In this document: piece after piece, positions 10,901 through 22,434 of the stretch
How the letters are laid out: each line of letters opens with the position of its first letter
How positions within the stretch are numbered: position 1 is the stretch's first letter
Assembly (NCBI GenBank): GCA_022579005.1
Contig: MU401710.1
Span: forward strand, 1-46,878
Source of the DNA: Poronia punctata
Taxonomy: Eukaryota > Ascomycota > Sordariomycetes > Xylariales > Xylariaceae
Direction: 5' to 3'
Length of the DNA: 46,878 nucleotides
Notes under the pieces: generated by a model
Told to the model about the DNA's origin: nothing
Seen by the model: only the letters and a program-made list of their open reading frames with translations
The model's database searches: none
Position numbers and translations under genes: made by a program

Positions 10901-13900
10901 ACGACAATATTCTATGGAGAGAGTCCAGACTCAACAGGCAGTATCGATTAAGAGCTCATCCCCCTCACGAGCTGCTAGGTGTGAGGACAGCAGATGACAC
11001 GGACCACGAGCCCCGCTGGCGAAACCTGTTGAAGCTCGACGAGCTCCCTTGGCTCAACGACCACCATATACAGGATCAGATTGTGGTGCCCGGCGCTGCC
11101 TATTGCATCATGGCACTGGAAGCGGCTAAGCAATGGCGCAGTGAGCACGCTCTGCACATGATCGAGTTGCACAATCTCGCGATACACATGCCAATCATTC
11201 TCGATGCGGCCTCTGAAGCGACAGAAACTCTCTTTTCCCTCAAGGAGACATCGATGTCTGGGAAGATGAACGCGGGCTCCCAACACACAATTCTCGCGAG
11301 CTTCAGCTTGAGTGCCGGGGCAGTCGAGGACGGTGCAATGAGGAGAGTTTGTTCAGGTGAGGTGCATATCACGATCGGTCCCGACACCGAATTATCCCTT
11401 GCCCCTCGACTTCAGTCACCCGTCGACGTCCATCCCATGAGTATAGAGAGATTCTATTCATCACTGGAGAAGGTCGGCCTCCAGTATACTGGAGCTTTCA
11501 GGGGTCTCGTCTTTGCTGAGCGACGGATGGACATGAGTTCGGCTTTGATTGCCAGATATGAAGTTGCTGACAGTCTTCCCGTTCATCCTACCTGGCTTGA
11601 TGTCTGTTTTCAGGCCCTATTCGCCGCCTTTGCCGCCCCGGGGGATGAAACTCTGTGGACAGCCTTTGTACCGAACTTCATTCGCCTCATCAGGTTTAGT
11701 CCTAAAGCGGGCGTGATCCAAGATGGTGGCTCGCCCACTTATAGTGTGGAGACGTTCGTGAGCGAGTTCAAGCCGGCCTCGCCGGGCAGCCTGCCAACCA
11801 TGACAGGGGATATCGAAGTTTCCAATGGGTCTACCGGAGCCCCGGAGATACATATTGAAGACATTACCATGACGGCTCTACTGCCTTCCACCGCAAAGAA
11901 TGACCGACAGATGTATCTGCGCACGGCCTGGCAGGAGGACATTGTGTCCGATTTCCAGTCTCCGGAGTCAGCAGAGCTAGGCGATGATGAACATGCATTA
12001 TTTGATGCGTGTGAGCTTGTCTCGTATGATTATCTCCGCCGAATTGTCGGATTATTACCCCAGACGGGGAGAGAAGGGAAAGACAAAAATGACGACCTCG
12101 CCAGGGAATTTACAAACGCGCTGACCATGGATGCTGCCTCACTGCTCCACAATACCACTGTTGAACGTGCCAGAATTGCAACCCTGAAGGATTGTATGGC
12201 TAGTTCCATCGAGATGAAGCTAATCTGCGAGGTGGGGGAAAGCTGTCTGCGGCAACTCCAAGGGCGGCCCCAAGAGAAAGAAAAAGTACTCCTATCAATT
12301 CAGAGTTCACTTGCGAACGTGGTCAAGAACGGGCATGCAGGCCCTCGCATCTCGCAGCATGTTAAGCAGGTGGTCAAACAGTGCTCTCACAGATACCCGC
12401 AAATGAATATTTTGCAGATCGGCATTGATACACCGACTGGAATGACCGAATTTATCGCTGAGCTGGGGACTGCCTTCGCGGGCTTCACAGTCGTCGACAC
12501 ATCAGAATCAGCGTTGGATAGCCTTCAGGAGAAGATACAAGACCACAGGATCAAGCTGTACCATCTTGAAGCGGGAAAAGGGATGAGAGAAGAAGTCTTG
12601 GCTTCGGGTCCGTACGATCTTGTTATAGGCAGCATCGGCCACCAAGAGCCAGCAGCAGCGCTTCAAAGAGTGCGTCCCTTCCTCCGCCCGGGAGGTTACC
12701 TACTACTGAAGGAAATAAAACAAGACGTGCTGCAACACACGTTCGTGCGGTTGGGACTCTCCTTCTTACAGACGGATGGGAACACCACGACACCCGAGGC
12801 GGCACAGATACCGTTCTCATCGCACGCTGAGTGGGACCAATGCTTGAGAGACAATGGATTTACCGGGGTAGAGACTGCTTTCTTCGATACCGAGGGACAC
12901 AGGCATCAATCGCGCATGCTCGTCGTGTCCCAGGCTACGGACGAGGTGTTCGATATCTTACGAAGCCCACTTGAAGCTGCACATATCAGTCACTTCAGTC
13001 ATCTCACTGAACAAGTTCTGATCGTGGGTGGCCAAACCCTAGCAACAGCGAAGTTGATTACAAGGTTACGCGCATTGTTGGCGGCGTGGGATATTTCGAC
13101 TGTCGCCACAAAGGGGCTGCATACCCTTGAATTCCATCGCTTACTCCAGAACTCCAGCTCTGTCATTGTTTTGACGGATATAGACACCCCGACGATAGAG
13201 GATGTTAGCGAGAAACTACTCGATAACATCAAGTCCCTCAGCAATGAGCGCCGGACTGTTCTCTGGGTGACCACCGGAGCGCAGGGAGGAGAGAGCCCCT
13301 ATCACAGCGCAATTACTGGCCTGGGACGCTCGATCATCAGCGAGAGTCCGCAACTATCCCTGCAGTTCGTCGACATCGATGTGCTTGAGCGGAATGAGAC
13401 CCTTCTAGTCGAGATATACGTGAGGCTCAGAGCGTCGACATTGCCAGAAGTAACCAGCGGTTCCTATCTCTGGTCTGTGGAGACAGAACTGGCAGTTATC
13501 GACGGCAAGATTATGCTACCACGTCTGCTACCCGACGTAGAACGCAACAACAGCCTGAATTCCGACAGACGGGCTATCGTCGCTCACGTCGACCCCGCAA
13601 CGAGCTGGCTCAAAGTGCAGTCATCACGAAGCACTTCTACCCGAGAACTAGAATATCGCGGTGGTCACCCAAGCCTTTATAGGGACACCGGCGACACTAT
13701 AAGCCTCAGAGTCTGGTATTGCTCTGCTGAGCCCATCAACCTCCGGGATGGTATTGCAGCATATGTCTGTCTGGGTATGGACGGGGATGGGAAGCGCCAT
13801 ATTGCTCTCGCGCCCGAGCATACGTCTCAAGTAGTCGTTCCCCGCGGCCACGCCGTTCCCGCACCAGCTGACCTAGCGCCCGACTCGGAAGGAGAAGTAC

Positions 13901-16900
13901 TCTCGGCACTTGTGTGTACCATCATGGTGTCGTCCGTTTTGTTCTCAATCCGCAACACTGATAGTGTGGTGGTCATCGGAGCGGACAGTCTCGTGGCCCG
14001 TACGATCGTGGAGGCGACACGCGAGACCAATACCAATATAGTGTTCCTGTCAACCGATCAAGACACGGCTAGCCATGGGGCGATCGTCCTTCATCCCCAG
14101 CAGTCCGTCCGACAGATCAGATCCAAGATCCCACGGAACTTTAGCCACATCATTCGCTTATCCCCTCCTAACAGCACGTTGAGCGAGTCTTTGATCGAGC
14201 GCTTGGCTGCGGGACGTCCGATCGTCTCTGTCGACAGTGCAATGAAGCACCAGGTCATGCAACACAGTTACTCGTTCAACGAGACGCTGTCCAGCGCGCT
14301 AAAGTCGGCCCAGTTCATCCTGCGGAAATACCCCAGTCTTAACATCAGCCCCCCTACGCCGCTTTCGGCATTCATTGCTAACAGTGGCCAGAAACGACCT
14401 CAGGATATAGTCAGTTGGCGCGACGATGCCAGCGTGGCAGCGTTCCAGCGTCCGGTACTATCTCATCGACTTTTCCGTTCCGATCGTACATACATCCTGT
14501 TCGGCTTGGCCGGCCAAGTGGGTAGGTCCATCGCTCGGTGGATGGTCAATAGCGGCGCGAGGTACATCATACTTGCTAGCCGTAGGCCGGGCAAGGATCT
14601 CACTTGGACTGGCGATCTCAGTCGAACCGGTGCTAGAATTTGCATCGAGGCTGTGGATATCAATAACAAGGAGGGACTCGAAACGCTTCGTACCAGGATT
14701 GCAACCACGATGCCTGTTGTAGGCGGCATTATGAATGGCGCCATGGCTTTGTGGGACGGTCTATTCGCAAACATGAGTATCCAACAGCTGCAGAAGGTTA
14801 TGGAACCCAAAGTCAAAGGGAGCCGCAACCTTAACGATGTGTTCGGGTCAAGCGACCTTGACTTTTTCATATTCTTCTCGTCGCTTTCTGCTGTGATTGG
14901 TATGCCGAGTCAGGCCAACTATGCCGCGGCGAATGCGGTACGTAAAAAGACAATTATGCTACGCAACGAAAATCAAAGGAAACCACCCGCTAACTGACAA
15001 AATTGTGTAGTACATGATTGGCCTCGCGAAGCAGCGCAGGCAAAGAGGCCTGGCCGCATCCGTGCTCGACATCGGCATGATTCTCGGCATCGGCTACATC
15101 AACCGAGCAGACAGCGGCGACGGCGAAGGCGTCGTAGAGCGCGCATTAAGAGGGCAGAACTACATCCCGGTCGCCGAGCGCGATCTCCCTCATCTTCTGG
15201 CCGAGGCTATTGTAGTGGGCAAGCACGGAGCCCCTGCCGATTGCGAGATCATTACCGGATTGCAGAGTTACGATCCGGCTGCCGGGTCACAGCCCGTCTG
15301 GGTCCGGAATCCCCGGTTCTCCCATCTAGTGAAGAATACTCCGTCCGCCTCGGGTGATGTTTCGAGTAGTGGTGCGCTCGCAGGTGTGAAGTCGAAGCTG
15401 AACGCAGCCAAGAAGCATGAAGAGGTTGTGGATATCATTCTGGAGCACTTCATCTCCTATCTGGTCACATTATTAAAGGTAATAAAGCCTATTGTGGTTG
15501 ATTGAGACATACCTGGCTAACAGATAACAGCTTCCTAAATCCCAGATAAATCCAAGCTCACCGATAATCGACCTCGGCATCGACTCATTGATGGCTGTCG
15601 AGATACGTTCGTGGTTCTCGACTGAGATTGGTCAAGATGTTCCTGTGCTGAAGATCCTAGGCGGATCTACCATTATGCAAAGTCAGTGGTTCCAGCCCAT
15701 ATTCACCGCCCGTCATCACATTCAGATGAGCATCACTAACCCACCGCCACAGTATGCACTGAAGCTGCTGTCAATCTAGCTGCCACCATCGAAACGTCAG
15801 ATGCGGCGGCAAAAGAAGAACTGGAATCACAATCCGGAAGGTCAGTAGTCAACAAAATGGCCAAGTACTCAGGAGTGACAGATTCGAGCCATAGCGGTTC
15901 CTCGTCATCCTCGGGGAGCGATTCCAGCGGTGAGGCTACGCCGTCAAGCGACACACTATCTGCCACAGACATAACCGAAGCCAAGTCATCTCAACTCGTG
16001 GCGATACGAGAAGCACCCTTATCCCTAGGTCAATCTCGCTTCTACTATCCTTCTCTCTACTTGGAGGACAAGTCCCCTTTCAACTGCACCTTTGCGTATA
16101 GTCTTGGTGGACCTCTAGACGTTCGCCGATTAGGGCACGCGTTGCAGATGGTGACTAAACGACACGAAATCCTGCGAACGGCTTTCTCAGCGGATCCCGA
16201 CACAGGAAAAGGGATCCAACGCGTCCTCGAATCATCGAATTTCGTGATGGATACGCTCGTGTCCAACAGCGGAGCGGAGGACGTCAAGGCGGAATTCCAA
16301 AAAATCCACTCTCACCCGTATGATCTTGAGCATGGTGAGACCCTGAAAGCAACACTCGTTTCTCACAGCAGTGAGAAGCATACCATCTTGTTCGGATACC
16401 ACCACATCATCATGGACGGTGTAAGCTGGCAGGTGTTCCTGCTGGAGGTGGCGCAATGCTACAACGGTGCCAAGATGCCACCTGTCGCCAAGCAGTTTAT
16501 TGATTTCAGCACGAAGCAATTCAAAGACATCTCGTCACACGCTTTCGCTGCACAGCTCGATTATTGGAAGGCGGAATTTCCGACGCCCCCACCCGAGATG
16601 CCGTTGCTGCCGTTTGCCAAGGTCAGTAGTCGACAGGCCCTTACCAGATACAAGACTCGCGAGATCGTGACGCACTTCGACCGTCAACTCGTGTCGCGGG
16701 TCCGAAAGGCCGCACAGGCTCTACGAGCCACTTCCTTCCATTTCTGGCTCGCGGCGTTCCAGGTCATGCTGTACCGACTCTTGGGGGTATCTGACTTATG
16801 TGTCGGAGTCATCGACGCGAATCGATCGGACCAGGCATCCGCCAAGACTATCGGCTTCCTACTGGAGATCGTACCCATCAGGAACACCATCGTCGGAGAT

Positions 16901-19900
16901 GCAAAGTTTAGCAGCATAGTCCAGAACGTGCGCAGCAAAGTCTACGGGGCATTAGGTGCAAGCGGTGTCCCGATGGAAGAGATAGTTCGCGCATGCAACG
17001 TTCCCACGGGCACGACGCACACTCCGCTCTTCCAGGCTCTTTTCAACTACCGCATGGGTGCGACCAAGACGCCGGATATAGACAGCCTCGCGATGTCTTT
17101 GGAGGACTACAGGGACGCGACTACCCCCTTTGACTTCTCCGTCTCTGTCGACGAGAAGGACGATGGGACGGGAATGGTTACGTTCGAGATCCTCGAGTAC
17201 CTTTACGACAGTGCCGGAGCGGACATCATCGTGAACATGTACAGACATTTCCTCGAGACGCTTTCGTGGGACACGTCGGCAGAGATAGGCGAGATCCCCA
17301 TATTCACGTCTAGCATGATGGGGAATTCTGTGGCTGTAGGCACTGGTCCTCCCGTCGAGCATGGGAAATTCCCACACCACAAGGAGACGATAAGCAAGAC
17401 CATTGCGTCCTGGGTCTCGGAAGGACCACAAGCCGAAGCGATCAAAGACATAAGCGGAGAGGCGGCAACTTATAGTCAAGTTATGAGCCGCTCCGACGTT
17501 ATCGCAAGCGCACTTCTTCAAGCAGGCGTGTCGGCAGGTTCCAACGTCTGCGTCCTATGCGAGCCATGTGTCGACACGCCGGCTTACATCCTAGCCATCC
17601 TTCGAATCCGGGCCGTATATGTGCCTCTCGATGTGCGGAACACTGATGACCGGCTCAAAGCCGTTGTGTCGGATTCCGATGCGAGGCTTTTGCTCTTCCA
17701 TACTGCCACCAGGGATCGGGCAAGGGACATGAGGGGGAGCGCCATGACATGTCTCAACCTCTCGGTGATTGAGAAGGGTAGTTCGATGCCGATAACAGAC
17801 GATTCGAGGCCGGACGATGTCGCCGTCGTGCTGTATACTTCTGGGTCCACGGGGAAACCGAAGGGCATCGAACTGACGAACTCCAATTTGGCAGTAAATC
17901 TTCTGTCTATGACCCAAGCCTTGGGACTCGGGCGAGAGACGGTGCTACAGCAGAGCAGCCTGGGTTTTGATGCTTCTCTATTCCAGCTCTTCGCGGCTCT
18001 TTGCAACGGTGGGCGGGTGGTCATGGGCGATAACCGCGACCCTACTGAGGTCGTGGCAATTATCAAACGTGAAAGTGTCACAACGACGCTCTGTATGATT
18101 TCAGAGCTGTCGGCGATGATGCGCTACGGTCTGGAAACACTAAAAGGTTGCTCCTCGTGGCGCATTGCTATGGCCGGCGGAGAGCAATTCACGACTCAAC
18201 TTGTAGAGCAATTCGAAAGCCTCAACCTGCGGGATCTCAAGGTTTATAATCCATACGGGCCCACAGAAGGCAGCATAATCGCCACGGTTGGCGAGGTACA
18301 GTACCGCAGCATCGCAACGACGGACAGCAAGGAGACAGTCAGAATAAGCATTGGCAAGGTAGGTTGTTCAACCACAGAGTGTGACAGCTTGTTTTCTTAC
18401 TGACGTCCGGTCCTTGTAGGCGATTCCGAACTACGGCGTATACGTAGTGGGAGAAGACCTTAAGCCTCTACCGCGCGGTTGGCCGGGTCAAATAGCCATC
18501 GCAGGCCCAGGCGTTACGAAGGGGTATATTCATAACCACGATCTAACCCTTAGCAAGTTCAAGCCCGACACGATATCCGGTAGAGCTGGAAATGTCCCAG
18601 GTTGGGATAAGACGTACCTCACAGGTGACCGGGGCCGACTGACAGAAAACGGCGAGATTGTTATTCTAGGCCGAATGGACGGTGACAGCCAGGTCAAACT
18701 TCGCGGTATAAGGATCGAGCTGGAAGACATCTCGAACTCCATCATCGCCACATCCAAGGGCATGGTCGCTCAAGCTGCAGTCACCATTCGAGGGTCGGGT
18801 ACGTCGCAGTTCTTGGTGGCCTTTGTTGTGGTTACAGATGAACACCAGATCGCCGACTTGCAGCACTTCCTTGGACAATTAATCAAGGATCTACCGCTTC
18901 CCACGTACATGCGTCCGACGATAGCTGTACCGATTGCGGCCTTACCTGTTACCGCACGCGGAAAGCTCGACACACAAGCGCTACTGGCGCATCCGCTGCC
19001 ACGAATCGAACAAAATGAGAACGGGTCGGAGGTTGATCTGACGGAGATGGAGACTCGGCTGAAAGAAGTATGGCAAGAGGTCCTCTCGGAAGTTGGTGCG
19101 GATCTGGCCATCAAGAAGACGTCTGACTTCTTCTCGGTCGGAGGAAACTCGTTGTTGCTCACCCAGCTCCGAATCAGGATACGCACGGTCTTCCAGGTGG
19201 ACATTCCCCTCCCCGAGCTTTTTCGGTCGAGTACACTCGAGGGACTAGCAGCTCGGTTGGATGGCACACGCCGGGAAGCGGAGATCAACTGGGGACAAGA
19301 GACACATTTGGACGATGACTTGCTGTCAGTCGCTCTCCAAGCAACTGGCGTTGCAAAAGTAAAGGGTCCGTTCGTTGTGGCTCTTACAGGCGCCACCGGC
19401 TTTTTGGGTGGCGGCCTATTGCGTCGTCTAGAAATGGAGCCCAACGTATCACGCATTCATTGCTTGGCGGTACGCGGTGGCCGCAATCTTTCTAACGCCT
19501 CGCCAAAGATTGCAACTCACGCCGGCGACCTCTCCCTCCCTCTTCTCGGCATGACTGAGTCGGAAGCAACAAGTGTTTTCAGCGAAGTCGACTTCATCAT
19601 TCACAACGGCGCGACAGTATCCCACCTCAAGAGCTACCAGAGCCTGCGCGACGCCAACGTATCCTCGACCAAGGAACTCGTCCGCCTTTCTGCCAGCCGG
19701 GGCAAGCGCATGCCAATTCATTATATCTCGACGGCAGGCATCGCACGGCTGTCCGGGCTTGTGCAGCAGCCAGAGATATCAATTGGATCCTACTCACCAC
19801 CCGTTGATGGTAGCGACGGTTACGTGGCCACGAAATGGGCAAGCGAACGCTTCCTCGAGCGGATCAACGAGGAGACAGGTTGGCCAGTCTTCATCCACCG

Positions 19901-20354
19901 ACCCAGCAGCATAACAAGCCGCGACGAGTCGGCTGTTCCGGCCAGCGATATCACGCACAATACGCTACGGTATTCTCGACTGTTGAGAGCGATTCCTGAC
20001 TTCAGTGGTGCGACGGGCGCGTTCGACTTCATCGACATCGAGACGATATCGGCTCAGATCGTTGACACCATGCTGACTGATGCATCGCGGCCGAGCAGCG
20101 AAAACCGGGCGGAGGTGGTGTATAAACATCAGAGCGGCGAAACGGTCGTGCCCTTTGGCCGATTGCGCGAGTATCTTGGGCATTCGTTGGAAGACCCGAT
20201 TAAGGTCGTCGGGACGGAGGAGTGGGTTGGAGCTGCAGTGGATGCGGGTATGGACGCGCTTGTTGGAGACTTCCTGGCGGCGACGGGCGGGAACATTCAC
20301 ATGCCGCTGCTTGTAAAAGGCAAAAACGGACAACGGGCGACGTATAACATGTAA
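7971..20354 (+). CDS. Hybrid PKS-NRPS megasynthase with C-terminal thioester reductase
   Basis: Seven exons (7971-8393, 8462-9002, 9062-14937, 15011-15478, 15531-15681, 15753-18358, 18420-20354) joined by GT...AG introns of 52-73 nt give 3999 residues in one frame. ATG 7971 has a strong context (aacATGG). Domains: KS (Cys182 in TACSSS, His321, His361); AT (Ser660 in GHSSG); DH (His989, Asp1168); degenerate MT (about 1380-1540); long non-catalytic stretch where ER would lie; KR (NADPH loop from about 2136, Tyr2275); ACP (Ser2454 in LGIDSL); Ser-rich linker; C (HHIIMDG at 2703); A ([10 protein letters not shown] near 3182, Asp3226, NPYGPTE); T (Ser3599 in GGNSLL); R (GATGFLGG at 3679, Tyr3823 and Lys3827). 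It should build a reduced polyketide, amidate it with an amino acid and release it as an aldehyde. The class resembles the cytochalasan/ACE1 synthases; the product is unknown. Confidence 0.95.
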
Positions 20355-22434
20355 ACCTGATAGGCGCTGGGTCGACTTTAGCACCTGTTTCCTTATCCTT
20401 TCTTTCTCCTCTGTGCAATACTTTTTATTTGTTGGTTTCTTAGTAAATTATACAGAGTTTTTGTTTGGTAAGAGATCTTCTACCTTTGGCCGCAAAACCC
20501 CACCCATTTATCTTGCAAAGAGCTTAGCGACTGATACGAGAGTGGAAGAGGACCAGTGATATAAGAGTCGAGCAGATAAAGTGTATTAGTAGGATCCAGA
20601 GAGGAAAGACAAGATACAGTAGTAGGGTGCGAAGATTCCTATCTAGAGACGAAAGTCCTCAGGGGGAGGTCACGTGCCCTGATCTTGCCAAATAAGACCC
20701 ACTTATTCTTTGACCCTTTTTAGCATGGTCGCGCTGTATCATAGACATTGCATCGTGTTTGCGTGCTAACCTTATAACCAACATGTTGCTCAGCCGGTGA
20801 ATTTTCATGATATGTTCTATGGAGGACAGGCCGTTCTGGTCATGAATTCTCTTTTTTTTTGTTTTTTGGCGCGCCCGGGGGGGGGGAGGGGGAGTGGGGG
20901 CTTCTTATTTAGATACGGGATGCTCTTCATATCCTGATCGCCGACCATGGAATTACGCGCACACGGGCGCGGCCAATACTCGTTAGCTACATGCCGACAA
21001 CCAGGCCTCGAGTAGGGCTCGTCCACTCCCCAAATATATGCGCTTACCAAACTCGTTTGCCGTACCTACCCCTATTGAGTGAAACGATTGGTTGCTTTAT
21101 TTTTACTCTGTTTGAGTGGTTTTGAGCCCAAGATGGTTTAATCGACATGCTACTCTCCGGTGATAACTCCAAATTTGGGCTTTGCTACACAGGTTGCTTT
21201 CATCTGTCTAAATATAGCACACCTGGAGCCGTTAAATAATAAAACCTTGGGGTAAGACCCTGCTGGATTGAACATATCAAGCAAGGTGCGTGAAATCTGC
21301 CTCGACTAAGGCTGACTCGAACGTTGTTAAGAGGTGACCCTGTTGCCAATTAACGCGAGAAGACGTGGTGATCCTTATGTGCCTCGCCTGTCTCGACCAC
21401 TTCTTTGATGCATTAGAATTCTTGGAAGTCCTTCTCCACCCCCCACATGCGACACCGACGTGACTGAAGGCGTCGTTTTCCGGCCTCCAGGTGACTTAGG
21501 GTGCAACTGTGTAATTTCAGGACGTACGTGTCGTATCGATGTGCTCAGGTGGCATTGAGGCCGATGCAAGAATGATATAACCAATTTTAGTAAGTACCCT
21601 GGTGATCGTTGTATGGACAGCATTGTTCTTCACGTTACCGCGATTGACTCTTTCTACCCGGGTTCCTCAGTGATTTCAATGGCACTTCACCAGGCCATTG
21701 AGTGGTATATTGCTATCAGTGCATAGGGTTATTTATAGACAGATGCATCCAATTTCCAGCTTATCGGTACCATTAATATAAATCTCTACTATCTGTGGTT
21801 GTATGTATGTCGCATCATGGTCAGTTGAAGTGGCGAGATTTTACTCCTGAGTTCTTGTACATTTTGTACAACATTAGGCCAAGCATGTGATTGATGGGGG
21901 GCCATAGCAACGACTTATAAGTTGGAGTATTGGATAGATTATAGAGATATGATTCGCTACTTGGGTATATAGTAGGGTATGAGTATTTATGTTAGGGTAA
22001 CACTGTATATGTTACACTACTATGCTGCAGGAAATGCCCCTTTTCCTTTTCGACGCAACTCGTAGTAGCGAAGGCGACCTCTAGGAGCCCTTTGTTTTTC
22101 GAATTGCAAAATTTAGGGGCATTTAACGTGTAGGTATGTTCAGGTATAATAGAGTTGCAGAGGCAAAACACTCAGTTTGTGTTACGCGATGGACATGTTA
22201 CCCTGCTTGACCCGGTGTCAAAGAGTGGCGATGACAATTATATGTATACCCACTGGCTCTTAAGACCCTTGATTCTGTACCTCTTCAATCGGGACTTTTG
22301 TCTTGCTCGCTGTCCCTATATAACAACAAGTTCGTCAAGATACGCAGTAGGAGACATTTGCAACCCAGCAGCCCTGGCCACACTCCCCCTTTCAGGCTGA
22401 CCGCGTTGGCTTTCAAGCTTCGACAGAAGTTAAC
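20355..22434. other. Intergenic spacer between the megasynthase and the membrane-protein gene
   Basis: It begins with the AT-rich 3' flank of the PKS-NRPS (20400-20470), where transcript ends would be expected. A T-run, a GGCGCGCC palindrome and a G-rich tract follow at 20851-20900. The rest is ordinary sequence with no supported coding exon; short open frames show no family motifs. The right part includes the promoter of the following gene. Confidence 0.6.
20851..20900 (+). repeat. T-run / GGCGCGCC / G-rich low-complexity tract
   Basis: A T-rich stretch (20852-20867) is followed by the 8-bp palindrome ggcgcgcc (20868-20875). Runs of ten, five and five G residues then start at 20877, 20888 and 20896. 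The plus strand could fold into a G-quadruplex, using the ten-G run twice. It is the most extreme G-tract in the island and is prone to sequencing and assembly error. Confidence 0.8.
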
